Of a stretch of 64,000 nucleotides of DNA, positions 25,904 to 34,912 are shown piece by piece (the first letter of the stretch is position 1; each line of letters begins with the position of its first letter). Source of the stretch: Devosia ginsengisoli (lineage in GTDB: Bacteria; Pseudomonadota; Alphaproteobacteria; Rhizobiales; Devosiaceae); the NCBI RefSeq assembly GCF_007859655.1, contig NZ_CP042304.1, forward strand, positions 3,908,501 through 3,972,500. The letters are read 5' to 3'. Below the pieces are notes generated by a model. That model saw only the letters and a list, made by a program, of their open reading frames with translations, searched no databases and had not been told where the DNA came from. The position numbers and the translations under genes are program-made.

Positions 25904-26368
25904 ATGTCAAGCCTGAGCAAGGACGGATTGATCGCGGAACTGGGCACGCTGGTGATGCGCTGGCAGGATGCCACGCAGCGCCACGACGAGGCGGTGGGTG
26001 CGCGCTGGCGGCTCAACGCATCCGAGCGATTATGCCTGAGCTTCCTGATGCAGGGGCCGCAAACCGCGAGCGCCATCGCTGCCGAAACGCGGCTGACGCC
26101 GGCAGCGGTGACGGCGCTGGTCGATCGGCTGGCCGAACGCGGCTTCGTGCGCCGTCGCCCCGATCCTGGGGATCGGCGCAAGGTCATGGTCGAGGCGGGG
26201 GATGCGGCAATGGCGCTGGTGGCGGAGGCCTATCAGCCGCTGCAACAGGCCGGCGAGGCCATGCTGGCGCGCTACAGCGAGGCGGAACTGGCGGCCTTCA
26301 GGCGGATATTGCTCGATAGTATCGCGGTGCAGGAGCAGATGACCGGTGCGCTGACGAGCGGGCAATAA
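25904..26368 (+). CDS. MarR-family transcriptional regulator
   Basis: A 154-residue MarR protein with a central winged helix (SAIAAETRLTPAAVTALVDRL, wing RRRPDPGDRRKV) flanked by dimerisation helices. The ATG at 25904 follows the second palindrome by five bases and has no clear ribosome site, so autorepression would block it directly. It probably controls the divergent FAD monooxygenase in response to a phenolic or other small ligand. Confidence 0.92.
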   Translation: MSSLSKDGLIAELGTLVMRWQDATQRHDEAVGARWRLNASERLCLSFLMQGPQTASAIAAETRLTPAAVTALVDRLAERGFVRRRPDPGDRRKVMVEAGDAAMALVAEAYQPLQQAGEAMLARYSEAELAAFRRILLDSIAVQEQMTGALTSGQ

Positions 26369-26392
26369 AAAGGCCGCCTGCAGGCGGCCTTT
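26367..26392. terminator. Terminator between marR and porin gene
   Basis: AAAAAGGCCGCC and GGCGGCCTTT pair around TGCA right at the marR stop. A and T runs on both sides make it usable for the convergent outer-membrane gene as well. Confidence 0.85.
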
Positions 26393-26412
26393 CGATTCTC
26401 TAGGCGCGGCGC

Positions 26413-27081
26413 CTAGAACTTCCAGGCCAGACCTGCGCGGACCACCGAATTGCTCGGCTCACTGGTGCCGCCGCCCGGCACGTCGTTGACGCCGTAATGG
26501 GTCCAGGTGGCGTTGAGGCGGGCCATGAGGTTTTCGGTGACCAGCATGTCGACGCCCAGGCCAAGCTGGATGCCGCCGGCCGTGAATTCCGTGCTGGCGC
26601 CGCCACGGCTGGGGCTGAGATCGAAATGACCCCATGAATAGCCAACCGTGCCATAGGCCAGCACATTGGGGGCCACCGGATAACCCAGCGTCGCGCGCAC
26701 GGCCGCATCCCACTTGAGGGCGCCGTAATTCTGCCTGCCATTATATTCGAACTGGGTGGCGACATTGTTGACTTCGCCATCGATGCCCAGCACCAGCCAG
26801 TCATTGAGCTGGTAGCGGTAGCCGGCAAACACACCGGCGCTGCCACCGATATCACCAAGCAATTCCTCGCCCAGCACCAGGACGGCCGGATCAATCTCGT
26901 GGCTCTTCATGGCGACCAGGCTGCCCTGCGCACCGACATAGAAGCCGTCCCAGGCCGAATAGCTCGGCTGGTACATGCCGCTGGTGACCACCGGGGCCAT
27001 CATCGACTGGGCCTGCGCCGCCCCGATCGAGCCGAGCGCCACGACAGCGGCCGCAGCCAGCAGTTTGAATTCCTTACGCAT
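26413..27081 (-). CDS. Omp25/RopB-like outer-membrane beta-barrel protein
   Basis: A 222-residue precursor. MRKEFKLLAAAAVVALGSIG plus AAQA is a Sec signal. The mature protein opens with WDGFYVGAQGS, the start typical of Omp25/Omp31 eight-strand barrels in Hyphomicrobiales, has repeated AGYRYQL, LGYPVA and GTVGYSWGHF strands and ends in ...RAGLAWKF, a terminal Phe as expected for BAM-inserted barrels. ATG 27081 is chosen because the longer form would disrupt the signal. Structural or porin-like outer-membrane role. Confidence 0.88.
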   Translation of the reverse strand: MRKEFKLLAAAAVVALGSIGAAQAQSMMAPVVTSGMYQPSYSAWDGFYVGAQGSLVAMKSHEIDPAVLVLGEELLGDIGGSAGVFAGYRYQLNDWLVLGIDGEVNNVATQFEYNGRQNYGALKWDAAVRATLGYPVAPNVLAYGTVGYSWGHFDLSPSRGGASTEFTAGGIQLGLGVDMLVTENLMARLNATWTHYGVNDVPGGGTSEPSNSVVRAGLAWKF

Positions 27082-27218
27082 GACAAAAACCCCGCAAACC
27101 TGATGGCTAAAATTTGCCACGACTTGTCCGGACCGGGCTATGCCATAAGCGCCACATCCCGGCCAATTCGCCCGGGATGTGCCAAATGGTTAGCGAAACG
27201 TCAACGCGGTGGTTTGTC

Positions 27219-28118
27219 CTAGCGGACGATCAGCGTGCCGGCGCCGAATTCGGTGAAGAGCTCGACCAGCACGACATGGGGCATCTTGCCGTTGAGGATC
27301 ACCACGCCCTCCACGCCATTGTCGAGCGCCTCGAGGCAGGTTTCCACCTTGGGGATCATGCCACCCGAAATGGTGCCGTCGGCGATGAGCTCCTTGGCTT
27401 CGCGCACACTCAGTTCGGGGATGAGCTTGCCGTTGCGGTCGAGCACGCCGGGCACGTCGGTCAGGAACAGCAGACGCTTGGCGCCGAGCGAGCCGGCAAT
27501 GGCGCCGGCAAAGGTATCGGCATTGATATTGTAGGTATTGCCATCGCGGCCGGGGGCCACCGGGGCGATGACCGGGATCATCTCGGAGCGCGCCAGCAGG
27601 TCGAGCAGGGTGCGATCGACCTCGACGGGCTCGCCGACAAAGCCGAGATCGAGCACTTTCTCGATATTGGAGGTCGGGTCCTTGATGGTCTTTTCGGCCT
27701 TCTTGGCGAAGACCATATTGCCGTCCTTGCCGCACAGGCCAATGGCCCATTCCCCCTCGGCATTGATCAGCGCCACGATTTCCTTGTTGATGGAGCCGGC
27801 CAGCACCATCTCGACCACTTCCATGGTCCGCGCATCGGTAACGCGCAAGCCACCCTCGAACTTGGATTCGATGCCCAGATTCTTGAGCATGGAGGCAATC
27901 TGCGGCCCGCCGCCATGCACCACGATCGGATTGACCTTGGACTGCTTGAGCAGGGCGATATCGCGGGCAAAGGCCTGGCCGAGCTTGAGGTCGCCCATGG
28001 CATGGCCGCCATATTTCACCACGACGGTCTTGCCCTCGTAGCGCTGCATATAGGGCAGGGCCTGGGCGAGAATCCCGGCGTCGTGGCTGAACCGGTCGGT
28101 CGAAGGCTGATCAGTCAT
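27219..28118 (-). CDS. argB: Acetylglutamate kinase
   Basis: A 299-residue amino-acid kinase that phosphorylates N-acetylglutamate in arginine synthesis. Signature parts are VVKYGGHAM (Lys for phosphate), VVHGGGPQI (glycine loop), [13 protein letters not shown] and the C-terminal [12 protein letters not shown]. In-frame ATGs also exist at 28145 and 28130; 28118 (MTDQPSTD) is the conventional one, but no ribosome site is strong. In many Hyphomicrobiales argB lies just after engB; here several genes separate them. Confidence 0.95.
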   Translation of the reverse strand: MTDQPSTDRFSHDAGILAQALPYMQRYEGKTVVVKYGGHAMGDLKLGQAFARDIALLKQSKVNPIVVHGGGPQIASMLKNLGIESKFEGGLRVTDARTMEVVEMVLAGSINKEIVALINAEGEWAIGLCGKDGNMVFAKKAEKTIKDPTSNIEKVLDLGFVGEPVEVDRTLLDLLARSEMIPVIAPVAPGRDGNTYNINADTFAGAIAGSLGAKRLLFLTDVPGVLDRNGKLIPELSVREAKELIADGTISGGMIPKVETCLEALDNGVEGVVILNGKMPHVVLVELFTEFGAGTLIVR

Positions 28119-28307
28119 GGACAGACCCATTCTGTTGGTAGGCATATTGAGACCGCAACGGGTCTAGAACATCAATGCTCAAAGGAAAAGCCGTTATGCG
28201 GCATTTGCGCATTGATCCTTTTTAAGGTCTGTTGCGTTCTCGGACTGGGTTGGACGTCGCCACCGCAAAGGAGGCGGCCCGGCCATGTCGGGAGGCAGAC
28301 CGGTTTC

Positions 28308-28859
28308 ATGTCCACCACATCCCCGTCGCGGGACATCGCCGATCTCATCGCCCGCTGCGCCCTGCGCGACCGCGCGGCTTTCCGCCTGCTCTACGAGCGA
28401 ACCAGCGCGAAACTCTTCGGGGTGACCCTGCGTATCTTGAAGGACCGTTCGGAGGCCGAAGAGGCTATCCAGGAGGTCTATGTGAAAATCTGGCAGCGGG
28501 CGGATCGCTACGTGGCCGGCAATACCAGCCCGATCAGCTGGCTGGTGGCCGTGGCGCGCAATCATGCGCTCGACAGGCTGCGGGCGCGCCGTCCGGCCGC
28601 CGACGATATCGATGTGGCGCTGGAGATTCCCGATAGCGGCCCCAGCCCGGAACGCGCCGCTGTCGACAGCGAGGAGCGCGGCCGGATCGACCATTGCCTG
28701 GGCCTGCTCGATCCCGATCGGGCCGAGGCGGTGCGCGGTGCCTATCTCGATGGCTATAGCTACGAGGAACTGGCATCGCGTTTTGCCGTGCCTCTCAATA
28801 CGATGCGGACCTGGCTGCGCCGGAGTCTCATCAAACTGAAAGAGTGCCTCACGACATGA
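28308..28859 (+). CDS. ECF sigma factor, SigK-like
   Basis: A 183-residue extracytoplasmic-function sigma factor. Region 2 is LYERTSAKLFGVTLRILKDRSEAEEAIQEVYVKIWQ with ISWLVAVARNHALDRLR at 2.3-2.4. Region 4 is DPDRAEAVRGAYLDGYSYEELASRFAVPLNTMRTWLRRSLIKLKECL. The stop overlaps the anti-sigma start as ATGA. Pairing with an RskA-type anti-sigma and a fasciclin gene mirrors mycobacterial SigK. Its start is ATG 28308; the GGAGG upstream is rather far (about 12 bases). It probably directs transcription of its own operon and of oxidative or envelope genes. Confidence 0.93.
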   Translation: MSTTSPSRDIADLIARCALRDRAAFRLLYERTSAKLFGVTLRILKDRSEAEEAIQEVYVKIWQRADRYVAGNTSPISWLVAVARNHALDRLRARRPAADDIDVALEIPDSGPSPERAAVDSEERGRIDHCLGLLDPDRAEAVRGAYLDGYSYEELASRFAVPLNTMRTWLRRSLIKLKECLTT

Positions 28860-29566
28860 GCGCGAGCGACGACATCGGCGGAGACCATGAAGGGCATAGC
28901 GCCCTGGTGGCCGAATATGTGCTCGGCCTGCTTCCGGCAGGCCAGCATGAGCGCGTCGGTCGGCTGATCGAGGCCGATGCCGCCCTGCGGGCCGAGCGCG
29001 ATTTCTGGGTCGCCCGCTTTGCCGCGCTCGACGGCGAATATGAAGCAGAGCCCGTACCCGCCCATCTCTTCGCTGCCATCGAGGCCCGCGCCTTTGGCGA
29101 AGGGCAGAAGCGCGTGTCGCTGTGGGAGAGCCTGATGGTCTGGCGCGGCATTGCTGCCGGGGCGGTGGCCGTCGCCATTGCCGCGATCGGCTTCAACCTG
29201 CTGCAGCCGGCGCCCGATGTGGGGACGCTCACCAACCAGCTCGTCGCCGCGCTGGAAGAGGAGGGCAGCGATGTCAAATTCGTCGCGCTTTATGACGGCA
29301 GCGGCAATGTGCGGCTGACGGCTCTGTCGGGCGAGGCGGTGCCGGACCGCGATTTCGAGCTCTGGGCCATCCAGGGCGACAATGCGCCGGTCTCCATGGG
29401 CGTCATCCCGGTGGGCGAGCGCAGCACGGTCACCGTCTCGCCGGAAATCCTGGCGGGCTGGGGCGAGGGTTCGGTGCTGGCCATCACGCTCGAGCCCGAA
29501 GGCGGCTCGCCCAGCGGCGCCCCGACCGGACCGATCGTCGCCAAGGGCGCGGTGACGCGGATTTAG
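28856..29566 (+). CDS. Anti-sigma factor, RskA-like
   Basis: A 236-residue single-pass membrane protein. The N-terminal cytoplasmic part (ALVAEYVLGLLPAGQHERVGRL) is the sigma-binding helix region, one membrane helix (about residues 96-113, IAAGAVAVAIAAIGFNL) follows, and the outer domain (FVALYDGSGNVRLTAL, FELWAIQGDNAPVSMGVIP) is the RskA C-terminal domain (PF10099). Translation is coupled to the sigma gene. It should hold the sigma factor at the membrane and release it on an envelope signal; no zinc-binding HxxxCxxC motif is seen. Confidence 0.92.
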   Translation: MSASDDIGGDHEGHSALVAEYVLGLLPAGQHERVGRLIEADAALRAERDFWVARFAALDGEYEAEPVPAHLFAAIEARAFGEGQKRVSLWESLMVWRGIAAGAVAVAIAAIGFNLLQPAPDVGTLTNQLVAALEEEGSDVKFVALYDGSGNVRLTALSGEAVPDRDFELWAIQGDNAPVSMGVIPVGERSTVTVSPEILAGWGEGSVLAITLEPEGGSPSGAPTGPIVAKGAVTRI

Positions 29567-29575
29567 GGTCCGAAA

Positions 29576-29660
29576 CCTCATGGTGAGCTTGTCGAACCAC
29601 GAGGTGGGCGAGTGGAGTTATTGTGCCACGGCCTCGTCCTTCGACACGCTCAGGATGAGG
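29576..29660. repeat. REP-like inverted pair
   Basis: Two facing 29-bp units, 29576-29604 and 29632-29660, each around a GAGCTTGTCGAA or TTCGACACGCTC core with CCTCA..GAGG ends. This is a very common alphaproteobacterial intergenic palindrome. It separates the anti-sigma gene from the fasciclin gene. Confidence 0.8.
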
Positions 29661-29815
29661 CTTGGTGAACGTGCGGCCTGACCGCGATTGTGGCGTGGAG
29701 AAGATAGCGATCTTCACGACCCTCACGATCTGCTTGAAACTCTTTCCGTCGCCCTTCCGTACCTTCCCCTGTCCCAGCCGAATGAATGGGAACGAAACAC
29801 AGGAAGGAACGACAG

Positions 29816-30379
29816 ATGAATTTCCGCACCCTTACCCTTGCCGCCATGCTTTCCGTCTCCGCTCTCTCGGGCGCTGCCTTTGCCCAGGACAATCCCATGG
29901 TTGGCGGTGCCGCCATGTTCGCCGACAAGAACATCGTCGAAAATGCCGTGAACTCGGCTGACCACACGACCCTGGTTGCCGCCGTGCAGGCTGCCGGCCT
30001 GGTCGAGACACTGTCGGGCGAAGGCCCGTTCACCGTGCTGGCCCCGGTCAATGCCGCCTTCGACGCCCTGCCGGAAGGCACGGTCGAAACGCTGCTCAAG
30101 CCTGAAAACAAGGAGATGCTGTCGACCATCCTGGCCTGCCATGTCATTCCGGCCAAGGCGCTCTCCACCGACATCGTGGGCATGGTCGAAGCCGATGGCG
30201 GCGAGCATGTCGTGGATACCGTGGGCGGCTGCAAGCTGACGCTCAAGGCCGCTGACGGCAAGGTCACCGTGACCGACGAGAACGGCACCGTGGCCAATGT
30301 CACCATTCCCGACGTGATCCAGTCCAACGGCGTGATCCATGTGATCGACGCCGTGCTGACGCCGAAATCGGCCATGTAA
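29816..30379 (+). CDS. Secreted fasciclin (FAS1) domain protein
   Basis: A 187-residue exported protein. MNFRTLTLAAMLSVSALSGA plus AFA is a Sec signal with a cut before QDN. One FAS1 domain follows: H1 motif FTVLAPVNAAFDALP, H2 motif VIHVIDAVLTP, with the Tyr/His core. ATG 29816 has AGGAAGGA upstream. FAS1 proteins mediate adhesion or bind ligands in the envelope. With the upstream sigma/RskA pair it recreates the SigK-RskA-MPT70/83 arrangement known from mycobacteria, so it is the likely regulon member. Confidence 0.92.
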   Translation: MNFRTLTLAAMLSVSALSGAAFAQDNPMVGGAAMFADKNIVENAVNSADHTTLVAAVQAAGLVETLSGEGPFTVLAPVNAAFDALPEGTVETLLKPENKEMLSTILACHVIPAKALSTDIVGMVEADGGEHVVDTVGGCKLTLKAADGKVTVTDENGTVANVTIPDVIQSNGVIHVIDAVLTPKSAM

Positions 30380-30438
30380 CAGGCCGGCCATCGGCCGGCT
30401 CTGTAACGAAAAGCGGCGCCAGTCCGAATGGCACCATA

Positions 30439-30462
30439 GAGAGGCCGCTGCGGCGGCCTCTC
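30439..30462. terminator. Terminator-like hairpin after fasciclin gene
   Basis: GAGAGGCCGC and GCGGCCTCTC form a perfect 10-bp stem with a TGCG loop. There is no T run, so termination strength is uncertain. A second short hairpin (GGCCGGCC..GGCCGG) lies just after the fasciclin stop. Confidence 0.55.
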
Positions 30463-30530
30463 ACCACAACTTGACTGCCATCGGCCCGATCGGAGCTGTA
30501 GAATGGCCGTCGGATCGCAAGGGAACAGAC

Positions 30531-31028
30531 ATGGCCAAGATCGATCGCCGCACAATGCTGCTCGGCGGCACCGCCATAACCGCGCTCGCCGCATTCAGCT
30601 ATCTGCGCCCCACCGGCGCGAGCATTGCCGCCGAGGGCGACTTCCCGTTCAAGCTGACCGATGCCGAATGGCGCGCCCGGCTTTCCCCCGACGCCTATTA
30701 CATCCTGCGCGAAGAAGGCACCGAACGCGCCTTCAGCTCACCTTTGCTCGACGAACACCGCGAGGGCATTTTCGCCTGCGCCGGCTGCGACCAGCCGCTG
30801 TTCGACTCTGCCACCAAGTTCGACAGCGGCACCGGCTGGCCGAGTTTTTATGATTTCATTCCCGATGCCCTCGGCACGCGCGAAGACAGCAGCTTTGGCA
30901 TGATGCGGGTTTCTCTGCATTGCTCCAATTGCGGCGGTCATCAGGGCCATGTCTTCGAAGACGGTCCGCCGCCCACCGGCCTGCGCTACTGCATCGATGG
31001 GCTGGCGCTGAAGTTCATTCCGGCCTAA
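30531..31028 (+). CDS. msrB: Tat-exported peptide-methionine (R)-S-oxide reductase
   Basis: A 165-residue MsrB with an export signal. The N-terminus DRRTMLLGGTAITALAAFSYL is a twin-arginine-like signal, unusual for this normally cytoplasmic enzyme. The MsrB domain has both zinc CxxC pairs (ACAGCDQPLF and CSNCGGHQGHVF), FDSGTGWPSF and the catalytic Cys in RYCIDGLAL. ATG 30531 has AAGGGA upstream. Periplasmic repair of methionine sulphoxide fits the neighbouring envelope-stress sigma system. The electron donor is not encoded nearby. Confidence 0.92.
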   Translation: MAKIDRRTMLLGGTAITALAAFSYLRPTGASIAAEGDFPFKLTDAEWRARLSPDAYYILREEGTERAFSSPLLDEHREGIFACAGCDQPLFDSATKFDSGTGWPSFYDFIPDALGTREDSSFGMMRVSLHCSNCGGHQGHVFEDGPPPTGLRYCIDGLALKFIPA

Positions 31029-31043
31029 CGGATGCCCACCGAC

Positions 31044-31130
31044 CGTCACCCTCGGGCTCGACCCGAGGGCACTGTACTGAATTGCGCGTCCGGCAAGTGA
31101 AGAGCCCTCGGGTCAGGCCCGAGGGTGACG
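31044..31130. repeat. REP-like inverted pair
   Basis: Facing 27-bp units at 31044-31070 and 31104-31130, of the type GTCACCCTCGGGCTCGACCC / GGTCAGGCCCGAGGGTGAC. Spacer 33 bp. Located between msrB and the amidotransferase gene. Confidence 0.8.
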
Positions 31131-31220
31131 ATCAGTGGACGTGGCGCAAGGCACTGGGGTTACTCCGCACGGTCCTGTGGGGTATAGGAGGCGCAAGCCA
31201 CTCCTCTGCCCACGAGTCCC

Positions 31221-31928
31221 ATGAAGCTCACCATCATCCAGACCGGCGAAGTTCCCTTGCCGCTGCGCGACCGGTTCGGTCCCTATCGCAAGATGTTCGA
31301 GACCATGTTCGACGGCACGGGGCAGGGCTTTACCTATGACATGGTGCCGGTTTCGGACGGCGCGCCGCTGCCCGATCCGGGCGAGCTGGACGGTATCGTT
31401 CTGACGGGATCGCCGGCTGGCGTTTATGACGACTATGCCTGGCTCGACCCGCTGCGCGCCTTCATCCGCGATGCCTATGGCCGCAAGACCCCCATGCTCG
31501 GCGTCTGCTTCGGCCACCAGATCATGGCCGACGCGCTGGGCGGGGATGTGCGCAAGTCCGAAAAGGGCTGGGGCCTGGGGCGGCATACCTATGCCGTCAG
31601 GGGCCGGCCCGGTTTCATGGCCGACGCGCCGGCAGCGCTGGCGGTGGCCTGCTCGCATCAGGACCAGGTGATCACCCCGCCCGACGAGGCCGAGGTGATC
31701 CTGGGTTCCGATTTCACCCCCAATGCCGGGCTGGCCTATCGCAATGGCGCGGCGCTGAGTTTCCAGCCGCATCCCGAATTCCACGACGACTATACGCTGG
31801 CGCTGGCCGAGCTGCGGCGTGGCAAGGCGCCGGACGAAATAGTGGAAACAGCCATATCCTCCATTGCCACCCCGTCGCACAGCGCGGACGTTGCCGGCTA
31901 TATCGGGCAGTTTTTCAGAGGACGCTGA
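31221..31928 (+). CDS. Class I glutamine amidotransferase-like protein
   Basis: A 235-residue stand-alone GATase1 domain. The nucleophile elbow is LGVCFGHQIMADAL (Cys), and the catalytic His/Glu are in FQPHPEF. LTGSPAGVYDDYAWL matches GuaA-like and YfeJ-type proteins. No synthetase partner is encoded beside it. It could act on gamma-glutamyl compounds; substrate unknown. The next gene follows after one base, so they are cotranscribed. Confidence 0.9.
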   Translation: MKLTIIQTGEVPLPLRDRFGPYRKMFETMFDGTGQGFTYDMVPVSDGAPLPDPGELDGIVLTGSPAGVYDDYAWLDPLRAFIRDAYGRKTPMLGVCFGHQIMADALGGDVRKSEKGWGLGRHTYAVRGRPGFMADAPAALAVACSHQDQVITPPDEAEVILGSDFTPNAGLAYRNGAALSFQPHPEFHDDYTLALAELRRGKAPDEIVETAISSIATPSHSADVAGYIGQFFRGR

Positions 31929-31929
31929 C

Positions 31930-32325
31930 ATGGCTGTTGCGGAAAAGCTCGGTGCCGTCGATGCCTATCTCGATGGGCTCCAGCACGCCCGCAAGGCCGA
32001 TGTGGCGGCCCTGCGGCTGGTGATCCTGGCCGCGGTGCCCGAGCTGGTCGAGCGCATCAAGTGGAACGCCCCCAGCTTCGGGCTGGGCGATGACGACCGC
32101 ATCACCATGCGGCTGCATCCCGGCGACCGGGTGCAACTGATCCTGCATCGCGGGGCCAAGGCCGGTGCCGACGACTTCTTCCGCTTCGAGGACCCGGACA
32201 GGCTGATCAGCTGGGCGGCGCCCGATCGTGGCGTCATCACCTTCTGCGATGCCGAGGACCTGGTCAGCCGGTCAGCTGCGCTGAGCGCAATCCTGAAGCG
32301 CTGGGTGGCCTGCACGACCCGGTAG
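31930..32325 (+). CDS. DUF1801-domain protein
   Basis: A 131-residue protein with the DUF1801 (YdhG-like) pattern: ADVAALRLVILAAVPELVERIKWNAPSF and HPGDRVQLILHRGAKA, ending in a C-terminal helix LSAILKRWV. The function of the family is unknown. ATG 31930 has GAGGA upstream; the start directly follows the amidotransferase stop. Confidence 0.88.
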   Translation: MAVAEKLGAVDAYLDGLQHARKADVAALRLVILAAVPELVERIKWNAPSFGLGDDDRITMRLHPGDRVQLILHRGAKAGADDFFRFEDPDRLISWAAPDRGVITFCDAEDLVSRSAALSAILKRWVACTTR

Positions 32326-32361
32326 TTTCACCTCTCCCCCATAGGAGAGGTGACGAAGGCT

Positions 32362-33006
32362 TCAGCTTTCCAGCAGCATGGCGATTTCGGTGCGCAATTC
32401 GCGCAGGCCCTCGCCCTTGAGGCTCGACGTCAGGATCACCTGCGGATGCGCCGCCGGGCGCTTTGTTATGGCGGCCTGGGTGGCTGATATCACCTTGGTC
32501 AACTCGCCCGCCGACGGCTTGTCGGCCTTGGTCAGCACCACCTGGTAGCTGACCGCCGCCTTGTCGAGCTCGTTCATGACGGTGAGGTCATTGTCCTTGG
32601 GACCGTGGCGGCCATCGACCAGCACATAGACGCGGCGCAGGGTGGCGCGGCCGGTGAGATATTGATGGATGAGGCGCGTCCATTGCCGCACCTTGTCCTC
32701 GGGCGCCTTGGCATAGCCATAGCCGGGCATGTCGACGATCCTGAGGCTTTCGCTCTGGCTCTCGAAGATGTTGAGCTCCTGCGTACGGCCCGGCGTATTG
32801 GACGTACGCGCCAGCGAGGACGTGCCGCACAGCGCGTTGATCAGGCTCGACTTGCCGACATTGGAGCGGCCGGCAAAGGCGATCTCGACCCGGTCCATCG
32901 GCGGCAAGTCGGCAATGCGCACGCAGCCTTTGACGAAAAGGAAGGGCCGCGCGAACAGCAGGCGGCCGCGTTCGATCATGTCGGGCGAATAGTCGACTTC
33001 GCTCAT
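32362..33006 (-). CDS. engB: Ribosome biogenesis GTPase EngB/YsxC
   Basis: A 214-residue GTPase needed for large-subunit assembly. Motifs: G1 [12 protein letters not shown]2 TPGRTQ, G3 [12 protein letters not shown]4 LTKADK and G5 TSSLKG. I chose ATG 33006 (MSEVDYSPD), because the longer form would run through a GC hairpin; the ribosome site is weak. It follows yidC in the usual alphaproteobacterial order. Confidence 0.95.
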   Translation of the reverse strand: MSEVDYSPDMIERGRLLFARPFLFVKGCVRIADLPPMDRVEIAFAGRSNVGKSSLINALCGTSSLARTSNTPGRTQELNIFESQSESLRIVDMPGYGYAKAPEDKVRQWTRLIHQYLTGRATLRRVYVLVDGRHGPKDNDLTVMNELDKAAVSYQVVLTKADKPSAGELTKVISATQAAITKRPAAHPQVILTSSLKGEGLRELRTEIAMLLES

Positions 33007-33030
33007 GGTAGTGCTCGCTTCAAACAGTAA

Positions 33031-33054
33031 GCCCGCCGGAGGGGGCCGGCGGGC
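33031..33054 (-). terminator. GC hairpin between yidC and engB
   Basis: GCCCGCCGG and CCGGCGGGC make a perfect 9-bp stem with a 6-base loop, 29 bases after the yidC stop. No T run follows, so it may attenuate rather than stop transcription into engB. Confidence 0.55.
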
Positions 33055-33082
33055 ATTTAGCATGGCTGATCGATACTGGCGA

Positions 33083-34912
33083 TCAGGACTTGGTGGGTTC
33101 GGCTTCCTTCGGCTTGCGCTTGAAGGCGTCGAGAATGTTGCCGAGCAGGTTCACCTCGGCGCCGTGGCGCTTCATGATGAAATACTGCTGGGTGACCGAG
33201 AGCGTGTTGTTCCACGCCCAGTAGATCACCAGGCCCGCCGGGAAGGTGCCCAGCATGAAGGTGAAGATGACGGGCATCCAGTTGAAGATCATCGCCTGGG
33301 TCGGGTCCGGCGGCGGCGGGTTGAGCTTCATCTGCACCCACATGGTAATGCCCATGATGACCGGCCAGATGCCCAGATGCAGGAAGCTGCCGATAAAGGG
33401 CAGCACGGTCGGATCCCAGGGGATCAGGCCGAACAGGGTGAAGATATTGGTCGGATCGGGCGCCGCCAGATCCTGGATCCAGCCGAAGAACGGCGCATGG
33501 CGCATGTCGAGGCTGATGAAGATAACCGTATAGAGCGCGAAGAAGACCGGGATCTGGATCAGGATCGGCCAGCATCCGGAGAGCGGATTGATCTTTTCCT
33601 TGCGGTACAGCTCCATCATCGCCTGCTGCTGGGCCGGACGATCGTCCTTGAGACGCTCCTGGATGGATTTCATTTCCGGCTGCACGCGGCGCATGGCGGC
33701 CATGGAAGCGTAGGACCGGTTGGCCAGCGGGAAGAAGATGGCCTTGACGATAACCGTCACGCAGAGCACGGCGACGCCGAAATTGCCGATGATGCTGTAG
33801 AGGAAGCTCAGCAGGTAGTACATCGGCTTGGTGATGAAATGCAGCCATCCCCAGTCGATCAGCAGTTCCAGCCGGTCGAAGCCATATTCGGACTGATAGG
33901 CCGAAATGACCGATTCTTCCTTGGCGCCGGCAAAGAGGTAGCTTTCGCGGGTAGCCGTGGCCCCCGCCGCGACGACGACCGGCGTGGTTTCCACATAGCT
34001 GGTCTGGTAGTCGTCATAGCCGGCCGCGTTGGACCAGTTGAAGCGCGCATTGAGCGCGGTGCCGGCCGGCGGCAGCACGGCGGTGGCCCAGTATTTGTCC
34101 GAGAAGCCGAGCCAGCCCGAGGTGTTTTCGTAGGTCACCTGCCGGTCGTTCTGCAGGTCGGTATATTTCTTGGAAATGAGGTTGTTGTCACCCAGCACGC
34201 CATGCGGGCCTTCATGCTGGATGAAGAAGTTGGCCACATGCGGCGTGTTATGGCGGACCACCCGCGCATAGGGATAGAGCGCGACATCGCCCGCGCCCTG
34301 GTTCTCGATCGCCTGGCTGATGGTGAACAGGTAATGCTCATCCACCGAAATGGTGCGACGGAAGATCAGGCCCGCGCCATTGTCCCAGACCAGCGTCACC
34401 GGCGTGGTCGTGGTCAGCGCGGTATTGGCGCCCTCGACCGACCACAGTGTCCGGCTATCAGGCACTGCGATATTGGCACCGGTGACCGGCACCCAGCCCT
34501 CTTCGGCGAAATAGGCATTGGGCACGCCCGCCGGGGTCAGCAGGGTAATGACCGGGGAATTCGCGTCGACCGTCTCGCGATACTGCTTGAGGCGCAGGTC
34601 GTCGATGCGCGCGCCGGTCAGGTTGATGGAGCCGGACAGGTCCTCGGTATCGATGCTGACGCGCTGGCTGGCGGCAACCGCTTCCTCGCGCGAGGCATAG
34701 GTCTGCGTGCCTGATGGCGCGGGCGTTGCGGCTGCTTCCCCCGGCGTCGCGGGGGTTGCCAGCGCGGCATCGGCCGCTGCCTGCTGCTCGGCGGCGATCT
34801 GGGCCTGCTGCTGGGCGCGTTCCAGTTGCGGGCCGGCCACGAAGAACTGCCAGCCGAACAGCACGACCATGCTGAGCACGATGGCCAGGATGATGTTACG
34901 ATTATTTTCCAT
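33083..34912 (-). CDS. yidC: Membrane protein insertase YidC
   Basis: A 609-residue inner-membrane insertase. The first helix ([20 protein letters not shown]) is followed by a Gln/Ala-rich linker and a large periplasmic domain (to about residue 350). The conserved C-terminal five-helix core begins at [30 protein letters not shown] and includes the hydrophilic-groove Arg region. Length and layout match Gram-negative YidC. The start shares one base with the rnpA stop (TAATG). Confidence 0.97.
   Translation of the reverse strand: MENNRNIILAIVLSMVVLFGWQFFVAGPQLERAQQQAQIAAEQQAAADAALATPATPGEAAATPAPSGTQTYASREEAVAASQRVSIDTEDLSGSINLTGARIDDLRLKQYRETVDANSPVITLLTPAGVPNAYFAEEGWVPVTGANIAVPDSRTLWSVEGANTALTTTTPVTLVWDNGAGLIFRRTISVDEHYLFTISQAIENQGAGDVALYPYARVVRHNTPHVANFFIQHEGPHGVLGDNNLISKKYTDLQNDRQVTYENTSGWLGFSDKYWATAVLPPAGTALNARFNWSNAAGYDDYQTSYVETTPVVVAAGATATRESYLFAGAKEESVISAYQSEYGFDRLELLIDWGWLHFITKPMYYLLSFLYSIIGNFGVAVLCVTVIVKAIFFPLANRSYASMAAMRRVQPEMKSIQERLKDDRPAQQQAMMELYRKEKINPLSGCWPILIQIPVFFALYTVIFISLDMRHAPFFGWIQDLAAPDPTNIFTLFGLIPWDPTVLPFIGSFLHLGIWPVIMGITMWVQMKLNPPPPDPTQAMIFNWMPVIFTFMLGTFPAGLVIYWAWNNTLSVTQQYFIMKRHGAEVNLLGNILDAFKRKPKEAEPTKS

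Noticed and set aside
28213..28250. TGATCC near the sigma gene as an ECF promoter
   Set aside because: The matching -10 (TAAGA-like at the right distance) is missing and no similar pair precedes the fasciclin gene.
27114..28307. N-terminal extension of the ECF sigma factor
   Set aside because: It is antisense to argB; the sigma domain begins at 28308.
33005..34714. A 569-residue frame antisense to yidC
   Set aside because: yidC is certain by motifs and context; the antisense frame is compositional.
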